From contig JAKOGI010000578.1 in the NCBI GenBank assembly GCA_029747015.1, forward strand, positions 62,001 through 126,000: DNA of 64,000 nt. Reading direction: 5' to 3'. Positions 1-10,147 of the stretch are shown piece by piece. A model generated the notes under the pieces. It did not search any database. It was not told where the DNA came from and saw only the letters and a list, made by a program, of their open reading frames with translations. The position numbers were made by a program, and so were the translations under genes. The DNA comes from Carnegiea gigantea. Its lineage: Eukaryota > Streptophyta > Magnoliopsida > Caryophyllales > Cactaceae. The number at the start of each line of letters is the position of its first letter. Position 1 is the first letter of the stretch.

Positions 1-113
1 CTAACTTACCGACTTATAAGTCCTCTTGACCAACAATCTATCCTAGTATCTTTGCCCTGTTAGGTGACTGCGCAGGACTCTCCTATCTACTGGTGCAGCT
101 TACGGTCACGGGT
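1..113 (-). other. Leader downstream of the primer site of a gypsy element (partial)
   Basis: Non-coding stretch that, read on the minus strand, directly follows the primer-binding site at 114-129. It should lead into a gag gene lying left of the window. No ORF of note. It does not resemble the leader at 7504-8365, although both should precede gag in the same kind of element. Confidence 0.5.
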
Positions 114-129
114 CGGCTCTAATACCATC
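114..129 (-). other. Primer-binding site, initiator tRNA-Met type
   Basis: On the minus strand the bases GATGGTATTAGAGCC follow the LTR end GGCGTTACA immediately. TGGTATYAGAGC is the usual complement of the 3' end of plant initiator tRNA-Met, used to prime minus-strand synthesis in many plant LTR retrotransposons. One base differs from the consensus (A for C). Its position shows that the LTR at 130-1689 is a 5' LTR read leftward. Confidence 0.75.
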
Positions 130-1689
130 TGTAACGCCTACAACAATTTTAAAAATTTCGAAGTATATATTATTTATAATATTTAGTGGAAGCTTATTTT
201 AGACGAGGCATTTTGTCGTGTCTCCAAAGGAGGCACAAGGCGCTCTAAACATTACAACTGGAAAAAAAAAATTAAAAAAAATAATAATCCCTAAATACTT
301 TAATTCAAAACGTCACTTGCTAGGACTTATTTTGAGATATTGTACTAAAAACAGGTGGCCTATTATACTCTATATGTGATCTCTCTCCGAACCTTGTTCC
401 CTTTTAGAAGGACCTAAAAATGGAAAAACATGAAACAGTAAGCCAAACGAGCCTAGTACAATATGATGTTAAATAGTAACAGAATAAGTTAGAGCTCAGT
501 TAAATTCATTTAATTTAGAAAACCAAGTAAAACATTTGCTTCTTTTATTATCTTAGGATGAGACCCAACATATTGGACTGACTTCCCCTCAATATAATAT
601 TTAACCATAAGAGACTGAATCTCCATTACAATCATTGAATATATGTGCATACGTGGGCTGATTAGGAAGCCCAAACTTCGTTGATCAACAATAGAGGAGT
701 AAGAGGGTCCACCGTTAATATGACAAAACAATGAAAACAATTATTTCATTTTACACTTCATTAGCCACACCGATTCAGTACAATGTCATGGGTATAAAGG
801 CATAACAATCATACTGTACCTTGAAGATGATAACAAGTTTTAAAGGGAATGATAATCTGTATCGCCTCGGAGTCCTGGTATGGGCAATAGAAAATTAGCT
901 AAGTACAATGTATATATGCAATTTGACAACTTCCTAGAGTTGGTACCAATCTCATGCCCTTGAGAGGCCCTAACCTTTTATTTTTATAGTCATATAAGCA
1001 TATTGTTCCTTATTAAACACGAGTAGCCATCATTATTCATACCTATCAGGAAAGCTTAACTACTACTTACTAAGATCACTTAGACGTCAAAAGTTATTAT
1101 GCAACATATAGCCACTATCCTTGACCCTTCCCAAACATGCATGCTCATGAGATGCTAAAAATCATAATTCATGCAAAAAGGTAATCTAGTTCATACTTAC
1201 AAGTATCGATGTCAAGGGTTCTCCAATAGGTATGAATGAGTAATTTATCAACCCTTCTTCAAGCAAATAACCACAATCGCACTAGCAATGGTGATAGGAC
1301 TAGTTTAGCAAGAGAGCTTCTTATTTTTTTATAAGAAAGAGGAAAGTCACTTGAGAGACAGTTTGAAGTGAAGAAGAGGGGGGTATTTATAGTGGGTCTT
1401 AGTTGCTAGATTAGTCTCCCCCTTCGCTGGCACAAAGGTTTAGGAATGGAAGGTGAATGCATGATGTTTAATACTAATAGTTCCAAGGTGCTGCATTGTA
1501 ACAAAACAATTAAATGGGTGCATTGCAATCAACTACACATTCACACTAAACTTTTGTTTTTTTTTTCTTTTGGGAGGGTTTGACCGACTCCTTTTTGTGT
1601 TTGGGCATTGCAAGCCCACTTTTCCATCAATAAAAGCCCACACGATGATCAGAATTTTGTTATTATTATTATTATTTTGTGTTATTACA
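130..1689 (-). repeat. 5' LTR of autointegrated Ty3/gypsy element, minus orientation
   Basis: About 1.56 kb with ends TG...CA. It is a diverged inverted copy of 3131-4716: the reverse complement of 150-240 matches 4590-4710, and that of 1600-1689 matches 3131-3220. Its inner end at 130 abuts a primer site. Its outer end at 1689 abuts integrase-coding sequence on the opposite strand instead of flanking DNA. Short ORFs inside (for example 510-740) occur in both LTR copies without a conserved reading frame and are not genes. Confidence 0.85.
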
Positions 1690-3112
1690 CTTATTTCAAC
1701 AGACTAAAGAGTAATATCTCTAAAGGAAAATATCCCGGGTTTGTAGTTCGAGAAGATGGGATACTTAACTTTCAAGGCCACGTATGCATGCTTGACTGCA
1801 AAGAACTTAAGGAGAAGATAATGAATGAGGCTCACAACACGCCTTATTCAATTCACCCAGGTGGTAATAAGATGTATAAAGACCTTCGTCAAAACTTTTA
1901 GTGGAGTAATATGAAGAAAGACGTAGCAGAATATACCTCCCGTTGCTTAGCCTGTCAAAAGGTTAAGTTTGAACATCGCCGCCTTGTTGGAGAATTGCAG
2001 TCGCTCGATGTTCCCACATGGAAATGGGATTCCATCTCTATGGATTTTGTGATGGAGTTGCCGACCACTATAGGGAAAATGAACGCCATAGGGGTCATCG
2101 TTGACCGACTTACTAAGTCAGCCCATTTTATTGCAATTAGGGGAATTGGGGAGCTGAGAGACTAGCGCACTTGTATATTAAGGAGGTGATCCGATTGCAT
2201 GGTGTACCCAGTAGCATCATCTTTGATAGAGATTCTCAGTTCTTATCTCGATTTTGGTAAGAACTACAAAAGGCATTTGGGATCAAGCTTAAACTCAACT
2301 CTTCATATCAACTTGAGACGGATGGTCAGACTAAAAGAGTTAACCAAATTCTGGAGGACATGCTCCGAGCATGTGTTCTAAACTTTCAGGGATCATGGGC
2401 TGAGTGGCTACCTTTGGTAGAATTCTTATACAACAACAGCTACTAAGCTACTATGGGGATGACACCCTTTGAGGCCTTATATGGGAGGAGGTGCTGAACA
2501 CCTTTATGTTGGAGTGGTATTGACGAAGCTTTGGTAATTGGACCCAAAATGATACAGGAAATCACTGATAAAATCTGAGTAATTCAAACTCGAATTAGAA
2601 CAGCTCAAAGCAGGCAAAAAAGTTATGTTGATCAGAAGTGGAGACCATTAGAATTTGAAGTAGGAGACTAAGTCCTTCTAAAGGTGTCACCCACCAAGGG
2701 CGTCAAGAGATTTAATGTGCATGAAAAATTGAGTCCGAGATTCATAGGACCTTATGACATTATAGAAAAGATGAACAAGGTTGCCTTTCGCATAGCTCTT
2801 CCTCCATAACTTTCTAATGTCCACAACGTCTTTTATGTCTCTCAACTGCGAAAATATGTCCCTGATCCCAGTCATGTCATTTCTCGCACACCCATTGCGC
2901 TCAACCAAGACCTAATGTATGTCGAGCAACCAATTAAAATTCTCGATCGTCATGAGCTCAACCAGGACCCGGTCATCCCACTTGTTAAAGTTCTTTGGTA
3001 TAACCAAAATACTTCTGAGGCCATATGGAAAACGGAAAAGGACATGTGACTAAAGTAACCCCACCTCATTTAAAAAGGCAATCATCACTATGAAGTTTTG
3101 GGGACAAAACGT
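1690..3112 (+). pseudogene. Ty3/gypsy integrase C-terminal half of pol, broken
   Basis: Encodes the integrase part of a chromovirus-like gypsy polyprotein. The HHCC zinc-binding region is at about 1830-1960 and ends in CLACQ. The catalytic core begins with the WDSISMDF block near 2020-2050, continues with the FDRDSQF block near 2225 and has its glutamate after TDGQT near 2320-2350. A GPY/F-type module (RFIGPYDII) lies near 2740. The tail near 2980-3060 resembles the chromodomain-like end of Tekay/Del elements. Several in-frame stops and frameshifts (near 1900, 2160, 2380, 2445, 2805) make it non-functional. It begins abruptly at the CTTAT shared with 4717-4721; the missing upstream part of pol lies on the minus strand from 4717. 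Confidence 0.9.
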
Positions 3113-3130
3113 TTTTTAAAGGGGAAAGGA
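3113..3130 (+). other. Polypurine tract before 3' LTR
   Basis: The run TTTTTAAAGGGGAAAGGA ends exactly at the TG of the following LTR. This is the expected plus-strand primer and shows that 3131-4716 is a 3' LTR read rightward. Confidence 0.7.
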
Positions 3131-4527
3131 TGTAATAACACAAAGAAAGTAATAATAACAAAATCATGATCATCATGTGGGCTTTTGTTGATGGAAAAGT
3201 GGGCTTGTAATGCCCAAACACACAAAGGAGTTGGCCAACCCTCTCGAAGAAAAAAAAAAAAGTTTAGTGTGAATGTGTAGTTGATTGCAATGCACCCATT
3301 TAATCATTTTGTTACAATGCACTACCTTGGAACTACTAGTATTAAACATCATGCATTCACCTTCCATTTCTAAACCTTTGTGCCATGGAAGGGGGAAACT
3401 AATCTAGCAATGAAGACCCACTATAAATACGCCCTCTTCTTCACTTCAAGCCATCTCTCAAGTGACTTTCCTCTCTCTTATAAAAAAATAAGAGCCTCTC
3501 TTGCTAAACTAGTTTTGTCGCCATTGCTAGTGCGATTGCGGTTGTTTGCTTGAAAAAGGGTTGATAAATTACTCCTTCATACCTAGTGGAGAACCCTTGA
3601 CGTCGATACTTGTAAGTATGAACTAGGTTACCTTTTTGCATGAATTATGATTTTAGCATCTCATGAGCATGCATGTTTGGGAAGGGTCAAGGATAGTGGC
3701 TATATGTTGCATAATAACTTTTGAGGTCTAAGTGATCTTAGTAAGTAGTAGTTAAGCTTTTTTGATAGGTATGGATGATAATAGCTACTTGCTTCTAATA
3801 AGGAGCAATATGCTTATATGATTATGATAATAAGAGGTTAGGGGCTCTTAAGGGCATGGGATTGGTACCAATGTTAGGAAGTTGTCAAATTACATACATA
3901 CATGGTACTTAGCTAATTTTGTATTGCCCATACAGGACCCCGAGACAATACAGATTATCATTCCTTTTAAAACTTGTTATCATCTTCAAGATACAGTATG
4001 ATGGTTATGCCCTTATACCCATGACATTTTACTGAATCGGTGTGGCTAATGAAGTGTAATATGAAATAATTGTTTTTATTGTTTTGTGATATTAATGATG
4101 GACCCTCTTACTACTCTATTATACATCGATTAATGAAGTTTGGGCTTCCCGATCGGCCCAAGTATGTGCATATATTCAATGATCGTAATGGAGATTCAGT
4201 CTCTTATGGTTAAATGTTGTATTAAGGGGACGTCAGTCCAATATGTTGGGTGCCATCCTAAGATAATAAAAGGAGCAAATGTTTTACTTGGTTTTCTAAA
4301 TAAAATGAATTTAACTGAGCTTTAACTTGTTCTTTTACTATTTAACGTCATATTATACTAGGCCCATTTGGCTTACTGTTTCATATTTGTTCATTTTCAG
4401 GTCCTTCTGAAAGGGAACAATGTTCGGAGAGAGATCACGTATAGAGTAATTAGGTCGACCTGTTTTTAATACGATATCTCAAAATAACTTCTAGCAAGTG
4501 TTGTTTTGAATTAAAGTATTTAGAGAA

Positions 4528-4585
<58 letters not shown>

Positions 4586-4716
4586 TTCAATTGTAATGTT
4601 TAGTGTGCCTTGTGCCTCCTTTGGAGACACAGCGTAACGCCTCGTTTAAAACAAGCTTTCGCTAAATATTATAAATAATATATGCTTCGAAATTTTTAAA
4701 ATTGTTGGGGGTTACA
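3131..4716 (+). repeat. 3' LTR of autointegrated Ty3/gypsy element, plus orientation
   Basis: About 1.59 kb, starting TGTAATAACAC and ending GGGGTTACA. It is the inverted partner of 130-1689. It contains an ATT microsatellite at about 4528-4585 that is nearly absent from the other LTR. Its outer end abuts the reverse-transcriptase/RNase H half of pol on the opposite strand with ATAAG (4717-4721), the complement of CTTAT at 1690-1694. A TATAAATA-like element near 3421 could belong to the U3 promoter. Confidence 0.88.
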
Positions 4717-6480
4717 ATAAGGATCAGATACTTGTGCCTTCTTGATCTCATCTAATAGATGCGATTGCACCTCCATACTCATAAGACTCCTTCTTTTTCC
4801 CCGAAAGACGATCTCAACTTCAAGTTTTCGTAAGTCATTCCGTGTGGCGGATTGAGTTACTAGGATTGCGTTAAAAGTATGCTGGGTCTTTCGGCTAAGG
4901 GCATTGGCTACAACATTAGCTTGACACGGGTGATACTGAATGTTGAGATCATAATCTTTGATTAATTCCAACCATCATCTTTGCCTCACGTTAGGCTCTT
5001 TTTGGGTGAAGATGTATTTAAAACTCTTGTGGTCTATGTAAATTCGACACGAGGCAACGAAAAATAGGGCCTCCAAATTTTAAGGGCAAAGACAACTGTA
5101 GCTAGTTCATCGTGAGTGGGGTAATTCTTCTCATAAGATTTGAGTTGGCGGGAAGCAAAGGCTATGACCTTTTCATTTTGTGTGAAGACGCAACCAAGAC
5201 CATGTTTAGAGGCATCGCTATAAATCAAAAACTCCCCAATCCCAGAAGGAAGGGCGAGAACAAGGGAGGAGGCGACATAGCCTTTGAGTGTTTGGAAGGC
5301 TTCTTCGCATTTTGGTGTCCACTCAAATTTTGAAGTTTTTTTCATAAGGTTGGTGAGAGGTAGGGCTATTGGTGAAGAATTTCCACAAATTTTCGATAAT
5401 ACCCAACTAAGCCCAAGGAACTCCAAACCTCCGTAACAGTAGTCAGTTTAGGCCAATTTGCTACAGCCTCAAGTTTTTATGGGTCTAACCTGATTACCTC
5501 CTTAGAGATTATGTGCCCCAAAAATGCAACATCTTCAAGCCAAAACTCACACTTTTTCAACTTTCTGTACAATTTATGCTCCCTTAAGGTTTGCAAAATA
5601 ATTCTTAAGTGCTCTTCATGCTCCTCCTTGGTTCATGAATAAACTAATATATCATCAATAAAGACCACAACAAACTTATCAATATACGGTTTCAAAACCC
5701 GGTTCATGAGGCTCATAAAGGTTGCTGGGGCATTAGTGAGTCCAAAAGGCATCACAACAAATTGGTAGTGTCCATATATGGTGCGAAAAGCTATTTTTCG
5801 TATATCTTCTAGATTAACCCGAAGTTGGTGGTACCCATAACAAAGGTCAATTTTGGAAAAAATTGTGGCTCCTTGGAGTTGGTCAACTAGGTCATCTATT
5901 TGGGGAAAAGGATACTTATTCTTAATAGTGATTTTTTTTTTCCCAGTTTGACCTCAATATTGCATAAGTACTCCGTACACCCTTTTCTAAGTAAACTTTG
6001 AGCTTTCATGATAGAGACGACCCTAAAATCACTCTTGCTATGTTCTCCCTTAAAATACACCTTGCCCCCATGTCAACCCCTTAAAGAAACCATCTGATTT
6101 CCACAATTAATCTTGGCTTGGTGGTCCGATAACCAGTCCATCCCTAAGATAAGGTCGAAGTTAGAGAGGTCAAATTGAATAAGATCTACCATGAATATTT
6201 CACCTCCTATGAATAAAGAGCAATTTTTGTACATATGGAGACATGCGATAGTCTCTCTAGTGGGAAGGCCAATGGACAAGTCTGCATGTACTTTATGAGA
6301 GAGTAATTCTAACCGAGAAGCTACAAATGTTGAAATACAAGAATGGGTTGCACTAGAGTCAAATAAAGCATATAAGAGTTGTTCATTTAAAAAGAGGGTA
6401 CTGTGATTACTATACCAGAGTTTGATGCTTCTTTTTTGGTCATGACGTGAACTTTCCCGACATTGTTAACCTTGCCCTGA
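4717..6480 (-). pseudogene. Ty3/gypsy protease, reverse transcriptase and RNase H, broken
   Basis: Read leftward, this holds the protease C-terminal part (FDLILGMDWLS near 6115-6175), reverse transcriptase with catalytic FIDDILVYS at about 5640-5665, the RT-RNase H linker with [11 protein letters not shown] near 5310, and RNase H with [11 protein letters not shown] near 5200 and the downstream NALSRKTQ block near 4890. Multiple stops and frameshifts break it, especially between 5430 and 6070. It stops in the linker before integrase at 4717, at the outer end of an inverted LTR. The missing continuation is at 1690 on the plus strand, so the two halves are one pol gene split by inversion. Confidence 0.9.
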
Positions 6481-7503
6481 GAATATGATGGTGTATTTCT
6501 AGTTGACACTATCCCTTCCTATCCTTCTTTCTTATGCCTCTTTGGACAGTCCCTAGCCTTATGGTTAGGACTAGCACAGTAATAGCATAAGTTGGTACCC
6601 ACTCTACAAACCTCAGTAGCATGATTTGGACGATTACACTCTTATAAGGTTCCTTGACCCTTGTGGAATCCTTCTTGCTCAACTGTTGCTGCGGAGTGAA
6701 ATTTTAGCCCGAATTGGACCTCTTACTGGAATCGTCAGTGAAGTTGTGGCCCTTTGAATCCCACTTTCTTTTCAATTCCGCACGATCACCAGATGTTTTG
6801 GTAGCTTTGGTTAGATTGTTTACTCTCTCTACGTCAGCTTCCCAATCATATAATTCTTGATAGGTGGTTATGTGATGACCACCTAATTCCGGTGAATTAT
6901 GGGGCCTAACCCCTCTCAAACTGGTTCGTTTTTATTTTGTCAGTTCCAACATAATCAGCAACAAATCTTGATAACTCATCAAACTTGGCGGCATAGTCAA
7001 TCACGGACATCTTGCCTTGTTGAAGGTTAAGGAATTCATCTTCCTTTTTATAACGCAACAACATTGGGTAGAATTTTTCGCGCAAAAGGATCTTAAAAGA
7101 GCCCCAATCAAAGCCAGGCTCATTTCGTTTTTCTCTCATGGTACCCACCAAGCATCAGCCTTACCACTTAAGTAATAGCTACCGATACTGACTTGTCACT
7201 GAGTTGGAACTTCCACTACATCGAACACTTTTTCATATTTCTGACACAGTTTTCAAGTTTGCCTGGGTCAGCCTTACCATGAGAGTAGTTTGGTTTTCTT
7301 GCCGCTACCCTGTCCATAAGCCTTCCGTAATCCGGTTCAGGCTGGCCATTGCTATTATAGTTGTTGCCAGGTTGTGAAGCTCTTCTTATCAATTCATCAA
7401 GTAATTGCACCACCACCTCATTGGTAAGAACGTAAGCTCCCGAGCTTGAGGTGACTTGTTGGGAGCTTCTGTTACCGGGGTCATTTCTATATTGTTCTGA
7501 CAC
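6481..7503 (-). pseudogene. Ty3/gypsy gag, broken
   Basis: Nucleocapsid/capsid precursor remnant. An N-terminal low-complexity region beginning MSEQYRNDP (7503) is followed by the capsid-like retrotransposon gag domain (FKILLREKFYP and IDYAAKFDELSRF at about 6950-7110). A degraded zinc-knuckle region lies around 6540-6660, where cysteine codons survive only in shifted frames. Frameshifts fall near 7180-7220, 6910 and 6700. The organisation matches the chromovirus gag-pol that continues below 6480. Confidence 0.85.
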
Positions 7504-8307
7504 CCTGATTCACTATTTAATTTAGTACGTACTATCGTAGCGTTTCCTTTCTTTCTTTCTTTTTTTAAAACAAAATAAAAATAATTCAACAAGAAGAACT
7601 TTATTATTAATAAAGATGGAATTTGCATCCCCTTAATAAAGTCCAATGCAAGACAAGTCTCAATGTTATTAACTACTGGAGCCACCTAATCTCCTTAGCT
7701 TACTAAAGATCCCTTCTACCTTTATAGGTTGTCCCCTACACTAGATTGGCCACGATCTAAGGACCCTGGCAGGGTGTCCGGGGCATAGTCAACACGAAAC
7801 CCTAATTCCTCTTTAGCTTCTCTTCCTATCTCTAGGCAACAGGTGAACAAATCTTGGACATTCTTACCTAATTGTTCTAAGGTTTCCCTTAGGAGGAGTT
7901 CTCCCTAGCCACAATTTCAAATGGTCCCCTTTTAGCACAATGTTCACCAAATAAAGTGACATTTCTCCCACACCCATAAACTACTATCTTTTCGTACTTC
8001 CTCTTGAAGTAAGCCCAAGGTTCAAAATCAGGAAGCGAGTCTAGTAGAAGTTTAGCTTGTAAATATGAACTTTGGTATTTGGCGGGCTTTCGCGTCAACT
8101 CTGCATTTATCCACCATCGAAGCCTTCTTAAATGAGCCTTCATGGTTGTGTCAGATATCTACTTTAATCGACTGGGGTTTACATGACGGAACCTTTGGAC
8201 AGTTGCCATCTAATCCAAGATATAAAACATATAAACAAATATTTAACAATGAATGCAAATATACGTATATTCTATATTACAGCCTCACTCATTACTTAAG
8301 TCTACAA

Positions 8308-8358
<51 letters not shown>

Positions 8359-8365
8359 TAAACCT
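7504..8365 (-). other. Leader region upstream of gypsy gag, with an unassigned 84-codon ORF
   Basis: Lies between the primer site at 8366-8381 and gag. An ORF at 7889-8143 (minus; starts MKAHLRRLRWW) has no similarity I recognise. Its length and basic start could be chance. An ATT microsatellite occupies about 8309-8358. The leader shares no obvious sequence with 1-113, so it may derive from a different element than the folded gypsy. Confidence 0.4.
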
Positions 8366-8381
8366 AGGCTTTAATACCAAT
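8366..8381 (-). other. Primer-binding site, initiator tRNA-Met type
   Basis: On the minus strand ATTGGTATTAAAGCCT follows the LTR end GGGGCGCTACA directly. Two bases differ from the usual TGGTATCAGAGCC. Confidence 0.65.
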
Positions 8382-8663
8382 TGTAGCGCCCCGACCCCTA
8401 CTCGGGTCGCAGACAGTTACCAATAACAGCTTCAAGGATCGTTGATCGATTTCACAAATCACCACAAGCCTTTCCAGCGTGCTTTGTTCTCACTCACATG
8501 CTGCCGGAGAAGCTCCCCAGGCAGCCACCCATCATAAGATTTCCCCACAGCAAGCACGCTTAACTGTGGAGTTCTTATGAGTGCGCTCCCTGAAAAAAAA
8601 GATGCACCTTTGATAATATAAGTAGTCGCATCAAATCTTTTAAACCAATTACGGGGGGTTACA
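8382..8663 (-). repeat. 282-bp LTR carrying a 5S rRNA-type promoter (Cassandra-like)
   Basis: Read leftward it starts TGTAACCCCCCG and ends GGGGCGCTACA, with TG/CA ends and a tRNA-Met primer site next to the end. Size, ends and an internal 5S rRNA-like segment fit Cassandra TRIM elements, which are known to carry 5S sequences in their LTRs. Unlike a normal Cassandra, which has a very short non-coding interior, the DNA that follows its primer site leads into gypsy gag-pol. No second copy of this LTR is seen in the window. Confidence 0.75.
8508..8590 (-). promoter_or_regulatory. 5S rRNA-like internal RNA polymerase III promoter
   Basis: The minus strand contains AGAACTCC, then CAGTTAAGCGTGCTTG (A-box region of plant 5S genes), then after the expected spacing GATGGGTG and CCTGGGGAG (C-box region). 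This order and spacing match the 3' two-thirds of plant 5S rRNA genes. The 5' third of a 5S gene is not recognisable, so this is a promoter-bearing remnant and not an rRNA gene. Confidence 0.75.
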
Positions 8664-10147
8664 CCTATTGCTTTAGACTTTGGACAAGAATCCGATACAT
8701 ATCCCATGTCCTATCCGTAGAGCATCGTGCCCAATAGGGGTATAATGAGGCAAAATGGAGAGTCCGGGTATCATACGGTAGACAAGTTGAATTTTGACCC
8801 AAAAATATTGTTAAATTTCTTATACTAATTGGGTCATAAATAAAGAGTTATGCATATAAGCTCAAATGAGGTTTCATCCAAAACTAATTAGGTATGGATA
8901 GAGTAACTCACAAGCTTTTATACGTACTCAAATTTTTTAATTTTATCAATGTGGAACAACGCCTACTTTCATATTCTTTCATTTTATTAATGTGGCACAA
9001 TACCTATTTTCATACTCCAACAAACATATTCTTTAGGAGCGCAAGTTGAATATTGGGTCAAGTTACAAGAGATGGATGATGAAATTTAGAGCCACAGCTA
9101 GGGAGGTTGTCAGGTTGAAGAGGACACACATGTCAAATGCGACGTATGCAAGACCTTGGTGGGAATTTTTGAGGCAAGGCGGGAAGAAAAGCAGAGCACT
9201 GTAAGCGGGACTGCATAATAAAACTTGTGAATTGGCACCCTTGCCTAAGGAACAAGCACATAGATCCCTTTCTATTTAAATAGAAATACACATTGAGGCA
9301 TTTAGACTGAACGGCCCGAGAGATATTTCAAAAAAGGAAAAAAAAGTTTTCATGTGTAATGAAGGACGCCCCCCCCCCCCCCCAAAAAAAAAAAAAGGGA
9401 GGATTTCATGGAGTGCCTAGTTGTCAAACCCATTTAGATAATTGTCGAGCTCATTTCTGGCCGGCAATTAGTGTATGCTTGCAGCTGATACCATCTTGCT
9501 GATATTCTTATTTTCCAATAATTCTGCAAATATATATATGCATAAAAATAAGCATTTGCATTTCTGGTAGAATCATTCATGGTCCTTGACCCAATCCTCA
9601 TATTTGTAGTATTCGAAAAATTATTTATTAGTTTTGAATTCAATAATATTATTCTGGCATTGATGGCCTTCACGTCTTCTATTTCTTAGAATCATTATTT
9701 TGTTTGTTGTGCTTAGCTATTACTAGCATTTTATTATGCCGCTCTCTGGCTAAGTGCCAACCCCTAACTTGTACTATCTGGTTTGTAAGACTATTGGTTG
9801 TGCAAAGTCCACGAGCATTCTTAAATTAAACAAACACAGACTTTTAGTCCCTCTTTCTGCCTCCCAGAAAAGTTTCACGGATGTTCTGTATCTTATGCAT
9901 GTTATACAATGAAGGTCTCTAGTGCTTTAGAGTTCCATGCTTGAAGCGCATTTGATCAGTGGGCAAACAACATGAACCTAACTCTGTAAGAAGTAAGCCT
10001 CTTTGTGCCTCGCATGATCTTCATCTGAGCTGATGAATTTGACTTCCAATGTCAAGTGTGGAACCCCAAAAGAACAGGCGTGTAAGGTATGAACCGTAAA
10101 TTTGCAGGTATCTAAATTAATGTGGATTTTCTTCCAGAAAATGATTC
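8664..10147. other. Intergenic and 5' flank of the CNGC gene
   Basis: No coding region recognised. It contains a C15-A13 homopolymer pair at 9369-9396 and a 9434-9673 minus-strand ORF without recognisable similarity. Just upstream of the CNGC start, a possible 5'UTR intron could end at the CTTCCAG at about 10132-10138, with a GT donor near 10087. An ATG at 10141 in another frame ends after 11 codons and could act as a short upstream ORF. Promoter elements cannot be assigned with confidence. Confidence 0.5.

Noticed and set aside
114..129. tRNA genes suggested by repeated tRNA-Met-like strings (here and at 18770, 37192, 57501 and others)
   Set aside because: Only the 12-18 bases complementary to a tRNA 3' end are present; these are primer-binding sites.
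510..740. Matching ORFs at 510-740 (-) and 4140-4325 (+)
   Set aside because: Both lie at equivalent positions of the inverted LTR pair, differ in start and end, and show no similarity to known proteins.
8508..8590. Functional 5S rRNA gene
   Set aside because: The 5' third is missing, the C-box region is altered, and it lies inside an LTR with TG/CA ends and a primer site.
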